This document shows positions 36,119 to 44,261 of a stretch of DNA of 64,000 nucleotides, in pieces. The DNA is from Treponema peruense (GTDB lineage Bacteria > Spirochaetota > Spirochaetia > Treponematales > Treponemataceae). The translations under genes were made by a program, and so were the position numbers. The stretch's first letter is position 1; every line of letters begins with the position of its first letter. Location: the NCBI RefSeq assembly GCF_016117655.1, contig NZ_CP064936.1, positions 2,108,001 to 2,172,000 on the forward strand, read 5' to 3'. Below the pieces are notes generated by a model. That model made no database searches. It saw only the letters and a list, made by a program, of their open reading frames with translations, and had not been told where the DNA came from.

Positions 36119-36883
36119 ATGAAAAAATCTTTTTTAATTTTGCTTGTTATGTCTGTGTTTTCTATTTTGCACGCTGAAAATGATTCTGTTTATAAGGCGA
36201 GGATTCAGCAAAAAATTGCGGAACTAGAATTTGACGGACTTCTGTCGCTTTGGATTACTGACTGCGACACAGGAAAACCTGTCCAAGAGGCAACGGTTGA
36301 TATTTCAAATGTCGGCGCTTTTAAAACTGACAATAATGGAATCGCGTCATTTCCCGCACTTGCAGATGGAATTTATGATTTTGCAATAATTCATGATGAG
36401 TATGTTCCTACAACTGAAAAATTTGAAGTCTTTGGAGAAAGCATTTTTTTCTACAAATATTCTGTTCCTAAAAAAGTAGATTACAAATGTATAAAAATAA
36501 TTCTTGACTGGGGAAAAACTCCCAAAGATTTGGATGCGCATTTGATAAAAGAAAATTCTTATCACATTTCATTTCGCGACAAAAGAAAAAGCGATGATAA
36601 AACAGTTTGGCTTGACAAAGATGACATGGACAGTTTTGGTCCAGAAACAATTACAATAACGGAACTTGATACAAATTCAACTTATAAATATTTTGTGTTC
36701 AATTGGACAAACCGAAACGATTCAAACAGTCTTAGCCTCTCAAAATCAGGAGCAAAAGTCAGAATCTATGCGGACAATAAATTTTTGCAAACATTCAAAA
36801 TTTCCAGTCAAAAGCAAGGAATAAAATGGGACGTGTTTAATATTGAACAAGGCAAATTTATTCCTGTAAACGAAATTGAATAA
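36119..36883 (+). CDS. Exported carboxypeptidase-regulatory-like / DUF2135-like protein
   Basis: 254 residues. A signal peptide (KKSFLILLVMSVFSILHAEN) leads into a transthyretin-like fold (about 42-105: ITDCDTGKPVQEATVDISN, GIASFPALADGIYDFAI) and a C-terminal domain with ILDWGKTPKDLDAHL, the motif of YfaP/DUF2135 domains. Both are beta-sandwich binding modules. AGGAG precedes the ATG. Last gene of the operon, 17 bases after its neighbour. Confidence 0.7.
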   Translation: MKKSFLILLVMSVFSILHAENDSVYKARIQQKIAELEFDGLLSLWITDCDTGKPVQEATVDISNVGAFKTDNNGIASFPALADGIYDFAIIHDEYVPTTEKFEVFGESIFFYKYSVPKKVDYKCIKIILDWGKTPKDLDAHLIKENSYHISFRDKRKSDDKTVWLDKDDMDSFGPETITITELDTNSTYKYFVFNWTNRNDSNSLSLSKSGAKVRIYADNKFLQTFKISSQKQGIKWDVFNIEQGKFIPVNEIE

Positions 36884-36906
36884 AATATTTATATTTTATT
36901 TGCATA

Positions 36907-37187
36907 TCATATTCTCAATAAATCAGCATGAGTTCCGGTGCGTGAAAGCGTAAGAATCAGTTCCGTCTTGTTCTTTATATAGACCAGAATCCAGTCGGCT
37001 GAATGTGCAGTTCCCGGAATTTCTTCAGCTTGCCTTTCAGCTGGTGGTCGCAGTACTTTTCGGGGAGCTTTTTGCCGCTTTTCAGCCATTCCAAAACTTC
37101 TGTAAGAGCATTCATGTCAAGATGTCTCTTTTCTGCAAGACGAACATCTTTTTTGAACGATGATGTATAAATCAGTCTATATGTCAT
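36907..37187 (-). pseudogene. YafQ-type toxin gene with a one-base frameshift (copy A)
   Basis: The frame MTYRLIYTSSFKKDVRLAEK...RELHIQP is YafQ, then a missing base near 36998 sends it to a stop. The next frame continues without a gap as DWILVYIKNKTELILTLSRT and ends GTHADLL, the normal YafQ end with its catalytic-region His. The upstream antitoxin gene survives only as its last 11 codons (AEDEPEYKP-stop, 37184-37218). So this copy has a nearly whole toxin without antitoxin, and the frameshift would disarm it. It forms a 183-bp direct repeat with copy B near 57.1 kb. Confidence 0.85.
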
Positions 37188-37218
37188 GGTTTGTACTCTG
37201 GCTCATCCTCTGCTACAG
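37036..37218. repeat. 183-bp direct repeat, copy A
   Basis: Matches 57064-57246 in the same orientation with three differences in 183 bases. It spans the 5' two thirds of the YafQ gene and the last codons of its antitoxin. The copies are 20.0 kb apart and bracket the accessory segment; recombination between them would remove it. Confidence 0.9.
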
Positions 37219-37298
37219 AGTCGCTGTCGCCTGGGGCATTTTTTGAGACAAAGCCCTTGATTTTTGCTCCATTGTTTTTACAACAAAGCCGTGTTCTA

Positions 37299-37892
37299 TC
37301 ATTTTTTTGCAAGAATCAAAGTGTAATAACAACCGTCGCTGACATTATTTGCTCCAGACTTATTTACACTGCTGACAGCAAACCAATTCACATCTGGATT
37401 TTCAAGATTTTTTCTGGTTCGGGAATTTGAAGCCCAAAGATTTACAATTTCATCGACTGCAGCATCATCCATAGTCATAATCTTGCTAAAAGCAACATTT
37501 TGAGCAACGAATTCATAGCCATCAGATATTTTTTTCACATTTATATTAAAAATCTGCTTTTTATTTGCCATTTTTTTTGAATGAGTTTTGCAGATTTCAT
37601 ACAAGTCCCAATCCCAGCACATGATGGAAGCCAGACCTTTTTGTTTTCTGTATTTATAGATTGCATCAAAAATTTTCTTATCATAAGCACCGCAATTATA
37701 GAAACCGTTTGTCGGAGCACTGGCTTCATCCGCAAGCTTTTGTTCCATCACGGACTGAAATTCTTCTGATGTTATTGAATTTATATATTCAGAGTTTTCC
37801 TCTGCCCATGAAACTGAATCGCATGAAACTAAAAATCCAAAGGAAAACAAAGAAATCAACAAGGATGCCAGCAAAAATCTTCTATTAAACAT
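37299..37892 (-). CDS. CAP/SCP-domain lipoprotein
   Basis: 197 residues. Signal peptide with lipobox FLVSC-DS. The rest is a CAP domain: IFDAIYKYRKQKGLASIMCW, DLYEICKTHSKKMANKK, FVAQNVAFSK, DEIVNLWASNSRTRKNLENP and CYYTLILAKK at the end, matching the four signature blocks, though the usual His of HTQV-type blocks appears as CKTHS. The family includes secreted proteins of uncertain activity in bacteria. Confidence 0.8.
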   Translation of the reverse strand: MFNRRFLLASLLISLFSFGFLVSCDSVSWAEENSEYINSITSEEFQSVMEQKLADEASAPTNGFYNCGAYDKKIFDAIYKYRKQKGLASIMCWDWDLYEICKTHSKKMANKKQIFNINVKKISDGYEFVAQNVAFSKIMTMDDAAVDEIVNLWASNSRTRKNLENPDVNWFAVSSVNKSGANNVSDGCYYTLILAKK

Positions 37893-37943
37893 AGATTTAT
37901 TTTAATGCAAATTGATACTTTGTCAATCTTGCATAATAAGCTG

Positions 37944-38066
37944 TTATTTTACGACTGTTTTTCCCTCTTTGTATTGAACCAAATCTTTCAGAACAAGCGG
38001 AGCTGCGTCTTCAACATTTTTAATAAGTTTTTCTTCTATAATATTGCGTCTAAATCCACAGAAGAA
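37944..38066 (-). pseudogene. N-terminal fragment resembling a small cupin protein
   Basis: The frame RNIIEEKLIKNVEDAAPLVL then KDLVQYKEGKTVVK and stop resembles the opening of small cupin proteins (where E-G-K-V-V-S is followed by the cupin barrel). No start codon is in frame just before it and the barrel is absent. The identification is tentative. Confidence 0.3.
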
Positions 38067-38221
38067 TTTTTATTTGCTTCATAGTGATATATTTATAGAA
38101 GAAAAAGATTTTTCGATAGACTTTGATAGCTGGCGAAAGGATTTAAAAGATGAGCGCGCGAAAACAAATGTTTGAATTTGTTCTGGGGCGAAGCCGTAGC
38201 CCGCAACAACGTAAAACCGTG

Positions 38222-38401
38222 TTTTCTTGCAGGCTTTTTTATAACCTGAATAAAAACATTTCTTGTTTCCATTTCGTTCTCCTTGCAGGCATTAAACTGC
38301 CTATTTTGGAATTTGACACCTGTCGGAATAAAGTACGAAACCGGAATAGGATGTGTTGAATATGTCCCCGGGTTACAGCCAAACTTTGAAGCTAAGTGCA
38401 A
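38222..38401 (-). pseudogene. Middle fragment of an AraC-type regulator with GyrI-like domain
   Basis: The frame LASKFGCNPGTYSTHPIPVS, YFIPTGVKFQNRQF, ETRNVFIQVIKKPARK matches the end of an AraC DNA-binding domain and the first strand of its GyrI-like effector domain. It breaks off after KKPARK and runs into unrelated sequence to 38093. The missing rest of the effector domain is just what is found at 47117-47554. Confidence 0.6.
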
Positions 38402-38439
38402 CCATCACGGGGAACATCATAACTGATTTATTCGCTTTT

Positions 38440-39327
38440 CTACCATGCCTTCTTTTCTTTTGAAGAATTCTGCTGCTTCTTCCGCTCTTCAACCATTTTT
38501 ACGAACCATTCCACCATTGCAGGATCCTGATGACTGAAGAATGAGCTTGTTGCAGTATCGAGAGCAGTAATTTTTGCCATCTCTTCGGCAGTGAGGGTAA
38601 AATCAAAGACATTCAGGTTTTCTGCCATGCGTTCCTTGTGGGTTGATTTTGGAATAACCACAATTCCTCTCTGCAAGTGCCAGCGAAGCATTACCTGAGC
38701 GGTTGATTTTCCGTGAGCGGCTGCAATTTCCTTTAAGACAGGATTTTCAAAAAGCCCTCCACGACCTTCCCCAAAAGGAGCCCAGGCTTCTAGCTGAATG
38801 CCGTATTTGTCATTCCATTTTTTCGCCTCAATCTGCTGATTAAAAGGATGACATTCCACCTGATTCACCATAGGCTTTATGCGGTTGAAGGACGCAAACT
38901 CCACCATGCGGTCGGCATAAAAGTTGGAGATTCCGATTGCCTTTAAAATTCCTTTTTCATAAAATTCTTCAAGAGCGCGCCATGCACCGTAAGCATCACC
39001 AAAAGGCTGATGAAGAAGCATGAGGTCAATGTAATCAGTCTTGAGTTTCTTAAGAGACTCTTCCACAGAAGCCTTGCAAGAGTCATAGCCGTAATGCTCA
39101 ATCCAGACTTTTGTTGTAAGGAAAATGTTGCTCCGGGCAATGCCCGATTTTGCAATTGCATTCCCCACTTCTTCTTCGTTGAAATACGACTGCGCCGTGT
39201 CAATGGAACGGTAGCCGACTTCCAGCGCATCCGAAACACAGCGTTCAGCCTCTTCCTTTGTCACCTGATACACACCATAGCCCAAAACAGGCATTTTAAT
39301 TCCATTAGATAAAGTCTTATATTCCAT
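38440..39327 (-). CDS. Aldo/keto reductase
   Basis: 295 residues, NADPH-dependent TIM-barrel enzyme. The catalytic Tyr is in DTAQSYFNEEEVG, the Lys in FLTTKVWIEHYG, the His in DLMLLHQP, and the cofactor block at IVVIPKSTHKERMAENL. It has 2,5-diketo-gluconate-reductase-like spacing. No export signal. It follows the exported flavodoxin gene by 124 bases containing two hairpins, so it is probably part of that LysR-controlled unit and detoxifies aldehydes or methylglyoxal-like carbonyls. Confidence 0.92.
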   Translation of the reverse strand: MEYKTLSNGIKMPVLGYGVYQVTKEEAERCVSDALEVGYRSIDTAQSYFNEEEVGNAIAKSGIARSNIFLTTKVWIEHYGYDSCKASVEESLKKLKTDYIDLMLLHQPFGDAYGAWRALEEFYEKGILKAIGISNFYADRMVEFASFNRIKPMVNQVECHPFNQQIEAKKWNDKYGIQLEAWAPFGEGRGGLFENPVLKEIAAAHGKSTAQVMLRWHLQRGIVVIPKSTHKERMAENLNVFDFTLTAEEMAKITALDTATSSFFSHQDPAMVEWFVKMVEERKKQQNSSKEKKAW

Positions 39328-39349
39328 TTTAGGCCTCCTGTTCCTGCGC

Positions 39350-39392
39350 GAGTTTTCGCGAAGCGGAAACTCGGTAAGTTCGCGTTAGCGAA
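39350..39392. repeat. Two adjacent hairpins
   Basis: CGAGTTTTC/GAAACTCG (one unpaired base) followed directly by GTTCGC/GCGAAC with a 4-base loop. Same style as the other hairpin arrays. Confidence 0.7.
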
Positions 39393-39451
39393 CGACGCAT
39401 TTTTATTCCGTTTGATAATGTTACATAATCCATAATAATATCTCCTAAAAA

Positions 39452-40003
39452 TTATTTTCCTAACCCAATCTTTTTGAGCCAGGCATCCACTTCCTTTTGG
39501 TTTGGATTTGTTGTTCCTAAGCCTTCAAGGTGCTTTGCAGTCGGCGTCGCGTCTACAAGAGCCTGAAGCGTTTCGTCGCGGTAGGTCGCCATATAGGTCA
39601 AAAAAGGAATGACAGTTTTGCCCTTAAGGTCGGCAGAATGATTTTCAAGGAAATGAGTCATAAGGGTTGGTGCTGTATGCCACCATACAGGAACTCCTAC
39701 AAAAATTGTATCGTACTTAGAAAAATCCGGAGCCTTTTTTACCTGGCGGAATACACCATTATCCAGCTCTTCTTTTACAACTTCAGTACAAGGAGTGTAG
39801 CTTGTTGGATAAGCCGTTGTCGGCTCAATCCTAAAAAGCTCCCCGCCGTTAGATGAGGAAATCATCTTTGCCATTTTTTCCGTTGTGCCACCCCAGCTAA
39901 AATACATAACCAGAGTTTTTGAGTTTTGTGAGTTTTGTGCAATCAGACCGCATGTTGTAAGCATCATAATCGCTGTTGCCATAAGAATTGATTTTAATTT
40001 CAT
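39452..40003 (-). CDS. Exported flavodoxin
   Basis: 183 residues. It starts with a clear export signal (KLKSILMATAIMMLTTCGLIAQ, Cys18 possibly lipidated) before a full flavodoxin domain: the FMN phosphate loop YFSWGGTTEKMA, VGVPVWWHTAP around the isoalloxazine, and PFLTYMATYRDE. Flavodoxins are normally cytosolic, so an extracytoplasmic one is unusual. It has a cytosolic paralogue at 45488-45979 in the same cassette. A TTGA-N4-TCAA site lies 46 bases upstream of its start codon. Confidence 0.88.
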   Translation of the reverse strand: MKLKSILMATAIMMLTTCGLIAQNSQNSKTLVMYFSWGGTTEKMAKMISSSNGGELFRIEPTTAYPTSYTPCTEVVKEELDNGVFRQVKKAPDFSKYDTIFVGVPVWWHTAPTLMTHFLENHSADLKGKTVIPFLTYMATYRDETLQALVDATPTAKHLEGLGTTNPNQKEVDAWLKKIGLGK

Positions 40004-40048
40004 CTTGTGTCCTCCGTGTGATTAAATGATAGCAGAGATATACCTGCC

Positions 40049-40061
40049 TTGAACAATCAAA
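40049..40061 (-). promoter_or_regulatory. Candidate LysR operator / -35 region of the exported flavodoxin gene
   Basis: TTGAACAATCAAA on the plus strand (TTGA-N4-TCAA dyad). The same 13 bases occur at 46025-46037, and in both places the motif begins 46 bases before the flavodoxin start codon. TATCAT or TATATC further down can act as the -10. Confidence 0.65.
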
Positions 40062-40079
40062 CTTTCGCAAGGTGCTATT

Positions 40080-40300
40080 CGCCGTGCGCATAGCTCACAA
40101 GTTTATAATTTCCTTGCAGAACGAGCCGTAAGGCTCATTCGCCGTGCGCATACTCGCTTCGCTCGTCTGCATGTAGGGAGCGACACCGTGATACGGTGTA
40201 AAAACAGTCCAGTGGACTGTTTTTAGCGAGTCTCCGAGCAGCTATGCTGCGAAGGCGTGAGGAAATTATTTATCACGCCGCTCTTGCGACTTGCGCATAC
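40080..40300. repeat. Array of six or more consecutive hairpins
   Basis: In order: GAGCC/GGCTC, the TACTCGCTTCGCTCGT dyad, ACACCGT/ACGGTGT, AAACAGTCC/GGACTGTTT, GCAGC/GCTGC and a CACGCCGC-type end. Parts recur at 46050-46135 (ACTCGCTTCGCTCGT, AAATTATTTA and CACGCCGCT). It fills most of the 317-base gap between the flavodoxin and hydrolase genes; no gene is seen there. Confidence 0.75.
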
Positions 40301-40320
40301 TCAGGGCTCACACATTTCAG

Positions 40321-41199
40321 CTAGTCATTCTGCTTTTCCCAAAATTTTACCGCATTGTCTATCCAGCCTTCAGCAACGGTTCCTTGTCCAAGTCCAAAGC
40401 CATGTCCTAAACCACGGAAAACTTCTATCTGTGCATCTGTTCCGTTTGCCTTGATTGCATTTATGCGGCGTTCCATTGTCTTGAAGGAAGCAATTCCATC
40501 GTTCGTTCCAACGCAGTTATAAGTGGGCGGTTCATTTCCGTAGACTTCGCTCAAGCCTGTGTACTGCATGATGACAGCGGCGGGTCGAGGATACGACTGT
40601 TCACCAAAGTATTCTGTTCCCAGTGAGCCTAGCCAGGCTGCCATTCTTGCTCCTGCACTTCCGCCCCAAAGAGAAAAGCCTGTCATATCAATACCAAGGG
40701 GGAATGAGTTCTGGTGAAGAAATGCAATTGCCCGTGCAAGGTCCTGGCAGGCCGTCTGTGCGCCGGGTCTATAAATCAGAGCGAATGCGTTGTAACCTTT
40801 TTTTGAAAGCTCCAGTGCATGTGGCAGGGAATCGTGCATTGCCCCAACATAGGCAAAGCCGCCGCCAGCATTGCAGATTGCAGTCTTTGCGCCAGGTTTA
40901 CCTCTGAAAAAGAAAAGGCCTGTATTTTGTTTTGCAGGATCGGCGCGTTTTTCTGCCTCGCTGTAAATGTCAAAAAAGACCTGCTCGCCCGAAAGCGTAT
41001 GCTCCTTCATGTAGCGCACAATTTCTACAGTCTTCTGCGGATTTATGTGGCTGTACCAGGTAAGATGCAAGTCTCTAAGCGTATCGCCCGACCAGTAGCC
41101 TTCGCTTGCAGGGAAAAGAAGCCGTCCCCAGTCGCCAAGAATAGGATTTAAGATGATGTCGCGGATTTTTGTTTTTGTTATTATGTCGCTTGCATTCAT
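40321..41199 (-). CDS. Alpha/beta hydrolase, signal peptide out of frame
   Basis: 292 residues from the ATG at 41199 (RBS AAGGAAC). A hydrolase fold with the nucleophile motif WGGSAGARMAAW, oxyanion region CNAGGGFAYVG, and the catalytic His in GLGHGFGLG; related to small-ester or xylan-acetyl esterases. Upstream, in another frame, the ATG at 41323 opens a perfect signal peptide (KIKSIILTAFIAIAATNGLF, then VQN) that runs off frame after two T6 tracts. Loss of one base there would fuse the signal to the hydrolase. All close neighbours are exported, so this protein probably was or sometimes is too. Confidence 0.78.
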   Translation of the reverse strand: MNASDIITKTKIRDIILNPILGDWGRLLFPASEGYWSGDTLRDLHLTWYSHINPQKTVEIVRYMKEHTLSGEQVFFDIYSEAEKRADPAKQNTGLFFFRGKPGAKTAICNAGGGFAYVGAMHDSLPHALELSKKGYNAFALIYRPGAQTACQDLARAIAFLHQNSFPLGIDMTGFSLWGGSAGARMAAWLGSLGTEYFGEQSYPRPAAVIMQYTGLSEVYGNEPPTYNCVGTNDGIASFKTMERRINAIKANGTDAQIEVFRGLGHGFGLGQGTVAEGWIDNAVKFWEKQND

Positions 41200-41358
41200 G
41201 TATGTTCCTTTGCAAAAAAGAAAAAATATTGCTGTCAGTACTGCTAGTTTTGTTCTGCACAAATAATCCGTTTGTTGCAGCAATTGCAATAAATGCAGTT
41301 AAGATAATTGATTTGATTTTCATGAGTTTTCCTCTGTTCTTTTACAGCTAGAAGCTAT

Positions 41359-42993
41359 TTACCACTCATATTCCGGTGCGAGCAGTTTTAGCAGGGGTTC
41401 GTCGTGGTGGTGGGTAAGAATGCTCTTTTCATCCAGAATCATCACGGCTCCGCTTTCTTGGGTGTAGGCTTCCCATTTTCCTGTGAGCGCGGTTTCGGGT
41501 TTTCCTGTCTTTGCAAATGAAGTCCAGGCTCCGCTCATCAGTTCTGCGATTCTTTTGTCTTTTTCAACATCTGTTGAAATTGTTCCCATGACGCTGGTTC
41601 CAGCATTATTGAATACATAAGGAATTTCAAAAGTATGGAAGCTGAAAGGAGAACCGTAGCCGAAAATGTATGAATAAACATCTCCTGATTTCTGGTCAGC
41701 TTTTGCCGCAGTTATTTTGAGAATTGGAAGGCGAATCATTGTATCTATTAAAAGTGCGTTGTAGAGCTCCTTTTCAGGATATGCATTTTTGTACTCTGCA
41801 ATGACTTTTTCTGCCTTGTCTCCGTAGAGTTTTTGTGCCTCTGCAAGAATTTCAGTTTCAGAGAGTTTTTCAAGACGGGCTTTTTCTTCAGCTGATTTTG
41901 CAAGGAGTGGAACACTTGTCCACTCGTTCAGGTTGCTTCCGATAAGAAGAGAAATTCCCTTTCCGCCAGAAGCAAAGCCATCTTTGGAAACCGGGTCAGT
42001 AGGCATAAAGTCGCCGTCTACAACCGGTTCCCACATAAGGGCAGTTCCAGGTCCAAAAGCTCCGTCAATTTCTAAATCTTTTGCAGCCTTTGCAAGCACT
42101 GCTTCTCCGGCTGTAAGAAGGCGTTCAAAAGGCACTTTCTGAATTTCTTCTATATTGTCTTGAGTAATTCCAAGTGATTTGAGGGTTTCGTCTGTTACAT
42201 AACGGGCAACATTCTGTTTTGTAAAGACAACTCCCATAGTATCAGTTGAACCGCTTTCAATGATTCCCTTGTGGAAAAGACCTTTTGCATGTGGGCTTGT
42301 CATAAGGGTGAGCACTTTCGCTCCACCGCCAGATTCTCCGAATATTGTTACATTGTTCGGGTCACCGCCAAAGTTTACGATGTTAGCTTTAATCCATGTA
42401 AGTGAATCGATGATGTCCTGAACCCCAGCGTTTCCAGAATAGCGATATTTTTCACCGTATTTAGAAAGGTCAAAAAAGCCAAGAATGTTCAAACGATGAT
42501 TTACGCTTACTACAACCACATCGCCTGCTTGTGCAAGGTTTTCGCCGTCATAGGCAGTCGTTTCCTGCGCGTTACCCGATGAAAATCCGCCTCCGTGAAG
42601 CCAGACCATGACCGCCCGCTTTTTCTTGTCGAGACCAGGAGTCCAGATATTGAGGTTCTGGCAGTTGTTGTCTGAAATCTCATCGCTCAGCATGTTTGAA
42701 GACATGAATTCCATCTGAGGAGAGATTTTTCCGTATTCGGTCACATCGCGAATTCCCTCCCATTTCGCCACAGGCTTTGCAGGTACAAAACGCTCGTTGG
42801 CCTCAGCATAGGGAACTCCCTTAAACGAAAGAACACCGCTTTTTGTAACACTTCCGCGGATTTTTCCCGCCTGTGTGGAAACCACAGCATTATCAGTCGG
42901 ACTGTTCTGCGATTTTGCGGACGCACACCCCGAAAGAACAATAGAAGCTGTCAGCAATGTGATTGATAAAATAGTAGAAAAAGTCTTTCTCAT
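41359..42993 (-). CDS. Carboxylesterase type B lipoprotein
   Basis: 544 residues. Lipobox VLSGC-AS. Full type B carboxylesterase: GKIRGSVTKSGVLSFKGVPYA at the start, the oxyanion WLHGGGFSSGN, the nucleophile GESGGGAK (Ser near 220), the acidic residue region and a C-terminal His at EIPYVFNN. It hydrolyses esters outside the cytoplasm, substrate unknown. It is in the middle of the exported-hydrolase operon, 11 bases after the cupin gene. Confidence 0.9.
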   Translation of the reverse strand: MRKTFSTILSITLLTASIVLSGCASAKSQNSPTDNAVVSTQAGKIRGSVTKSGVLSFKGVPYAEANERFVPAKPVAKWEGIRDVTEYGKISPQMEFMSSNMLSDEISDNNCQNLNIWTPGLDKKKRAVMVWLHGGGFSSGNAQETTAYDGENLAQAGDVVVVSVNHRLNILGFFDLSKYGEKYRYSGNAGVQDIIDSLTWIKANIVNFGGDPNNVTIFGESGGGAKVLTLMTSPHAKGLFHKGIIESGSTDTMGVVFTKQNVARYVTDETLKSLGITQDNIEEIQKVPFERLLTAGEAVLAKAAKDLEIDGAFGPGTALMWEPVVDGDFMPTDPVSKDGFASGGKGISLLIGSNLNEWTSVPLLAKSAEEKARLEKLSETEILAEAQKLYGDKAEKVIAEYKNAYPEKELYNALLIDTMIRLPILKITAAKADQKSGDVYSYIFGYGSPFSFHTFEIPYVFNNAGTSVMGTISTDVEKDKRIAELMSGAWTSFAKTGKPETALTGKWEAYTQESGAVMILDEKSILTHHHDEPLLKLLAPEYEW

Positions 42994-43004
42994 GTCTTAT
43001 TCTC

Positions 43005-43547
43005 CTAGTCTAATTTTCCGTAGGCTTCGTCGCTTACTGCTTCAAGCCAGTCGGTTCCGCTTTTTCCGCTTCCGTCGTCTTTGGGAACAGAGATGCTTAA
43101 ATGGCTGAACCAGCTGTCTTTTGCAGCTCCATGCCAGTGTTTAACGCCAGGTTCAATGCAGACTACTTCGCCGGCATTGAGGGGTTTTGCTTCTTCTCCT
43201 TCAATCTGAACCCAGCCTCGTCCTCCAACGCCTATAAGAATCTGGGCTTCGGTATGGTGAATGTGCCAGTTGTTGCGGCAGCCAGGCTCGAATGTTACAT
43301 TCGCCACGAATGCGGATGAAGTATTGAGAACTTCAAGATAGCTGTCTCCGCTAAAATATTTAGAAAAAGCCTCGTTTGGTTTTCCGACAGCGAACATAGA
43401 TTTTTTTGCATAATCGTTTATGTCTGTCGCCTGTACTGAAGTTTTGTTTTCCAATTTAATTTCTCCTTTCTGACTTTCATTTTTTGCGCAGGATATAAGG
43501 CTCAAAGACGCGCACAATGCGAATAATATTTTTTTCATGCCTTTCAT
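43005..43547 (-). CDS. Cupin-domain lipoprotein
   Basis: 180 residues. The signal peptide ends SLISC-AK. A single cupin barrel has the metal ligands NWHIHHTEAQ and, in the second motif, PGVKHWHGA, complete for metal binding. Such cupins usually accompany carboxymuconolactone-decarboxylase-like proteins, as here, where the gene overlaps the upstream stop. I keep the first ATG because GGAG lies about 8 bases upstream; a second ATG three codons on is possible. Confidence 0.87.
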   Translation of the reverse strand: MKGMKKILFALCASLSLISCAKNESQKGEIKLENKTSVQATDINDYAKKSMFAVGKPNEAFSKYFSGDSYLEVLNTSSAFVANVTFEPGCRNNWHIHHTEAQILIGVGGRGWVQIEGEEAKPLNAGEVVCIEPGVKHWHGAAKDSWFSHLSISVPKDDGSGKSGTDWLEAVSDEAYGKLD

Positions 43548-44260
43548 TACTTTGCTCCTGTTACCTGTTTTACGATGTTTTCTGCATTCCTGCCTTCTTT
43601 TTTTCCGATCAGTTTGCCGACAATCAAAGCCATCTCTTCAAGTTCTTCTTTGCTGTTTCCGTTTTTGAAGGCTCCCTGAGTGTGTGAAGTAAACATCGGG
43701 TTTACATTGCCAAGAGATGCGAGCATTGTCGCTGTGGAAAGTTCCCTTTCCTTGTCCGAAAGAACGCCCCTGTAAAAAATGTCAGTAAAGAGATGTTCTT
43801 TCAGGAAAATATCGGTGGAAGAATTGTAGTCTGTGGAAACCGGACGGCTCTGTTTTGCGTTTCTGCCAAAGAGAGAATTGATTTTTTCTCTGCCGTATTC
43901 GTATTTTTCAAGGTCAGACGGAACTTCTTTTGCTTTCTCACCCCATTCAAGTTCCTTTCCTTTTTCGTCCGCTTCTTTTACAATCGAAGTCAAAACACCT
44001 TCTGCAAGAAGGCTGCGTGGAAAACCTACGTAAGCATAAGACTGTACGCAGAGTTCTCCAATTTCGTTTACAGAAAGCCCTGCTTCAAGCCCTTCTTCCA
44101 TTGCCTTTTTTAATCCGTCAAGATTGCTTACTGCAATGTAGGCTGAAATTTCTACAATGCTTTTGCTCCTGCTATCCAATGCCATAGTATCTCCCCTGGA
44201 TTTTGCGCTTACGCTAAAACAAAATGCCATGCTGATTAGAATTGATAAAATTTTCTTCAT
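43547..44260 (-). CDS. Exported carboxymuconolactone-decarboxylase-like protein
   Basis: 237 residues from the ATG at 44260, which has GGGGG 8 bases upstream. A signal peptide (KKILSILISMAFCFSVSAK) precedes two AhpD/CMD-type helical halves (SVNEIGELCVQSYAYVGFPR; KERELSTATMLASLGNVNPM). The first has one Cys rather than the CxxC of AhpD, so it is unlikely to be a peroxidase. The role outside the cytoplasm is unknown. It is 1 base after the esterase gene. Confidence 0.85.
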   Translation of the reverse strand: MKKILSILISMAFCFSVSAKSRGDTMALDSRSKSIVEISAYIAVSNLDGLKKAMEEGLEAGLSVNEIGELCVQSYAYVGFPRSLLAEGVLTSIVKEADEKGKELEWGEKAKEVPSDLEKYEYGREKINSLFGRNAKQSRPVSTDYNSSTDIFLKEHLFTDIFYRGVLSDKERELSTATMLASLGNVNPMFTSHTQGAFKNGNSKEELEEMALIVGKLIGKKEGRNAENIVKQVTGAK

Positions 44261-44261
44261 A

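Noticed and set aside
37215-37298. Small minus-strand frame of 29 codons (start MIEHGFVVKTMEQKS) behind the CAP gene
   Set aside because: No RBS and no pattern; probably junk at the edge of the repeat.
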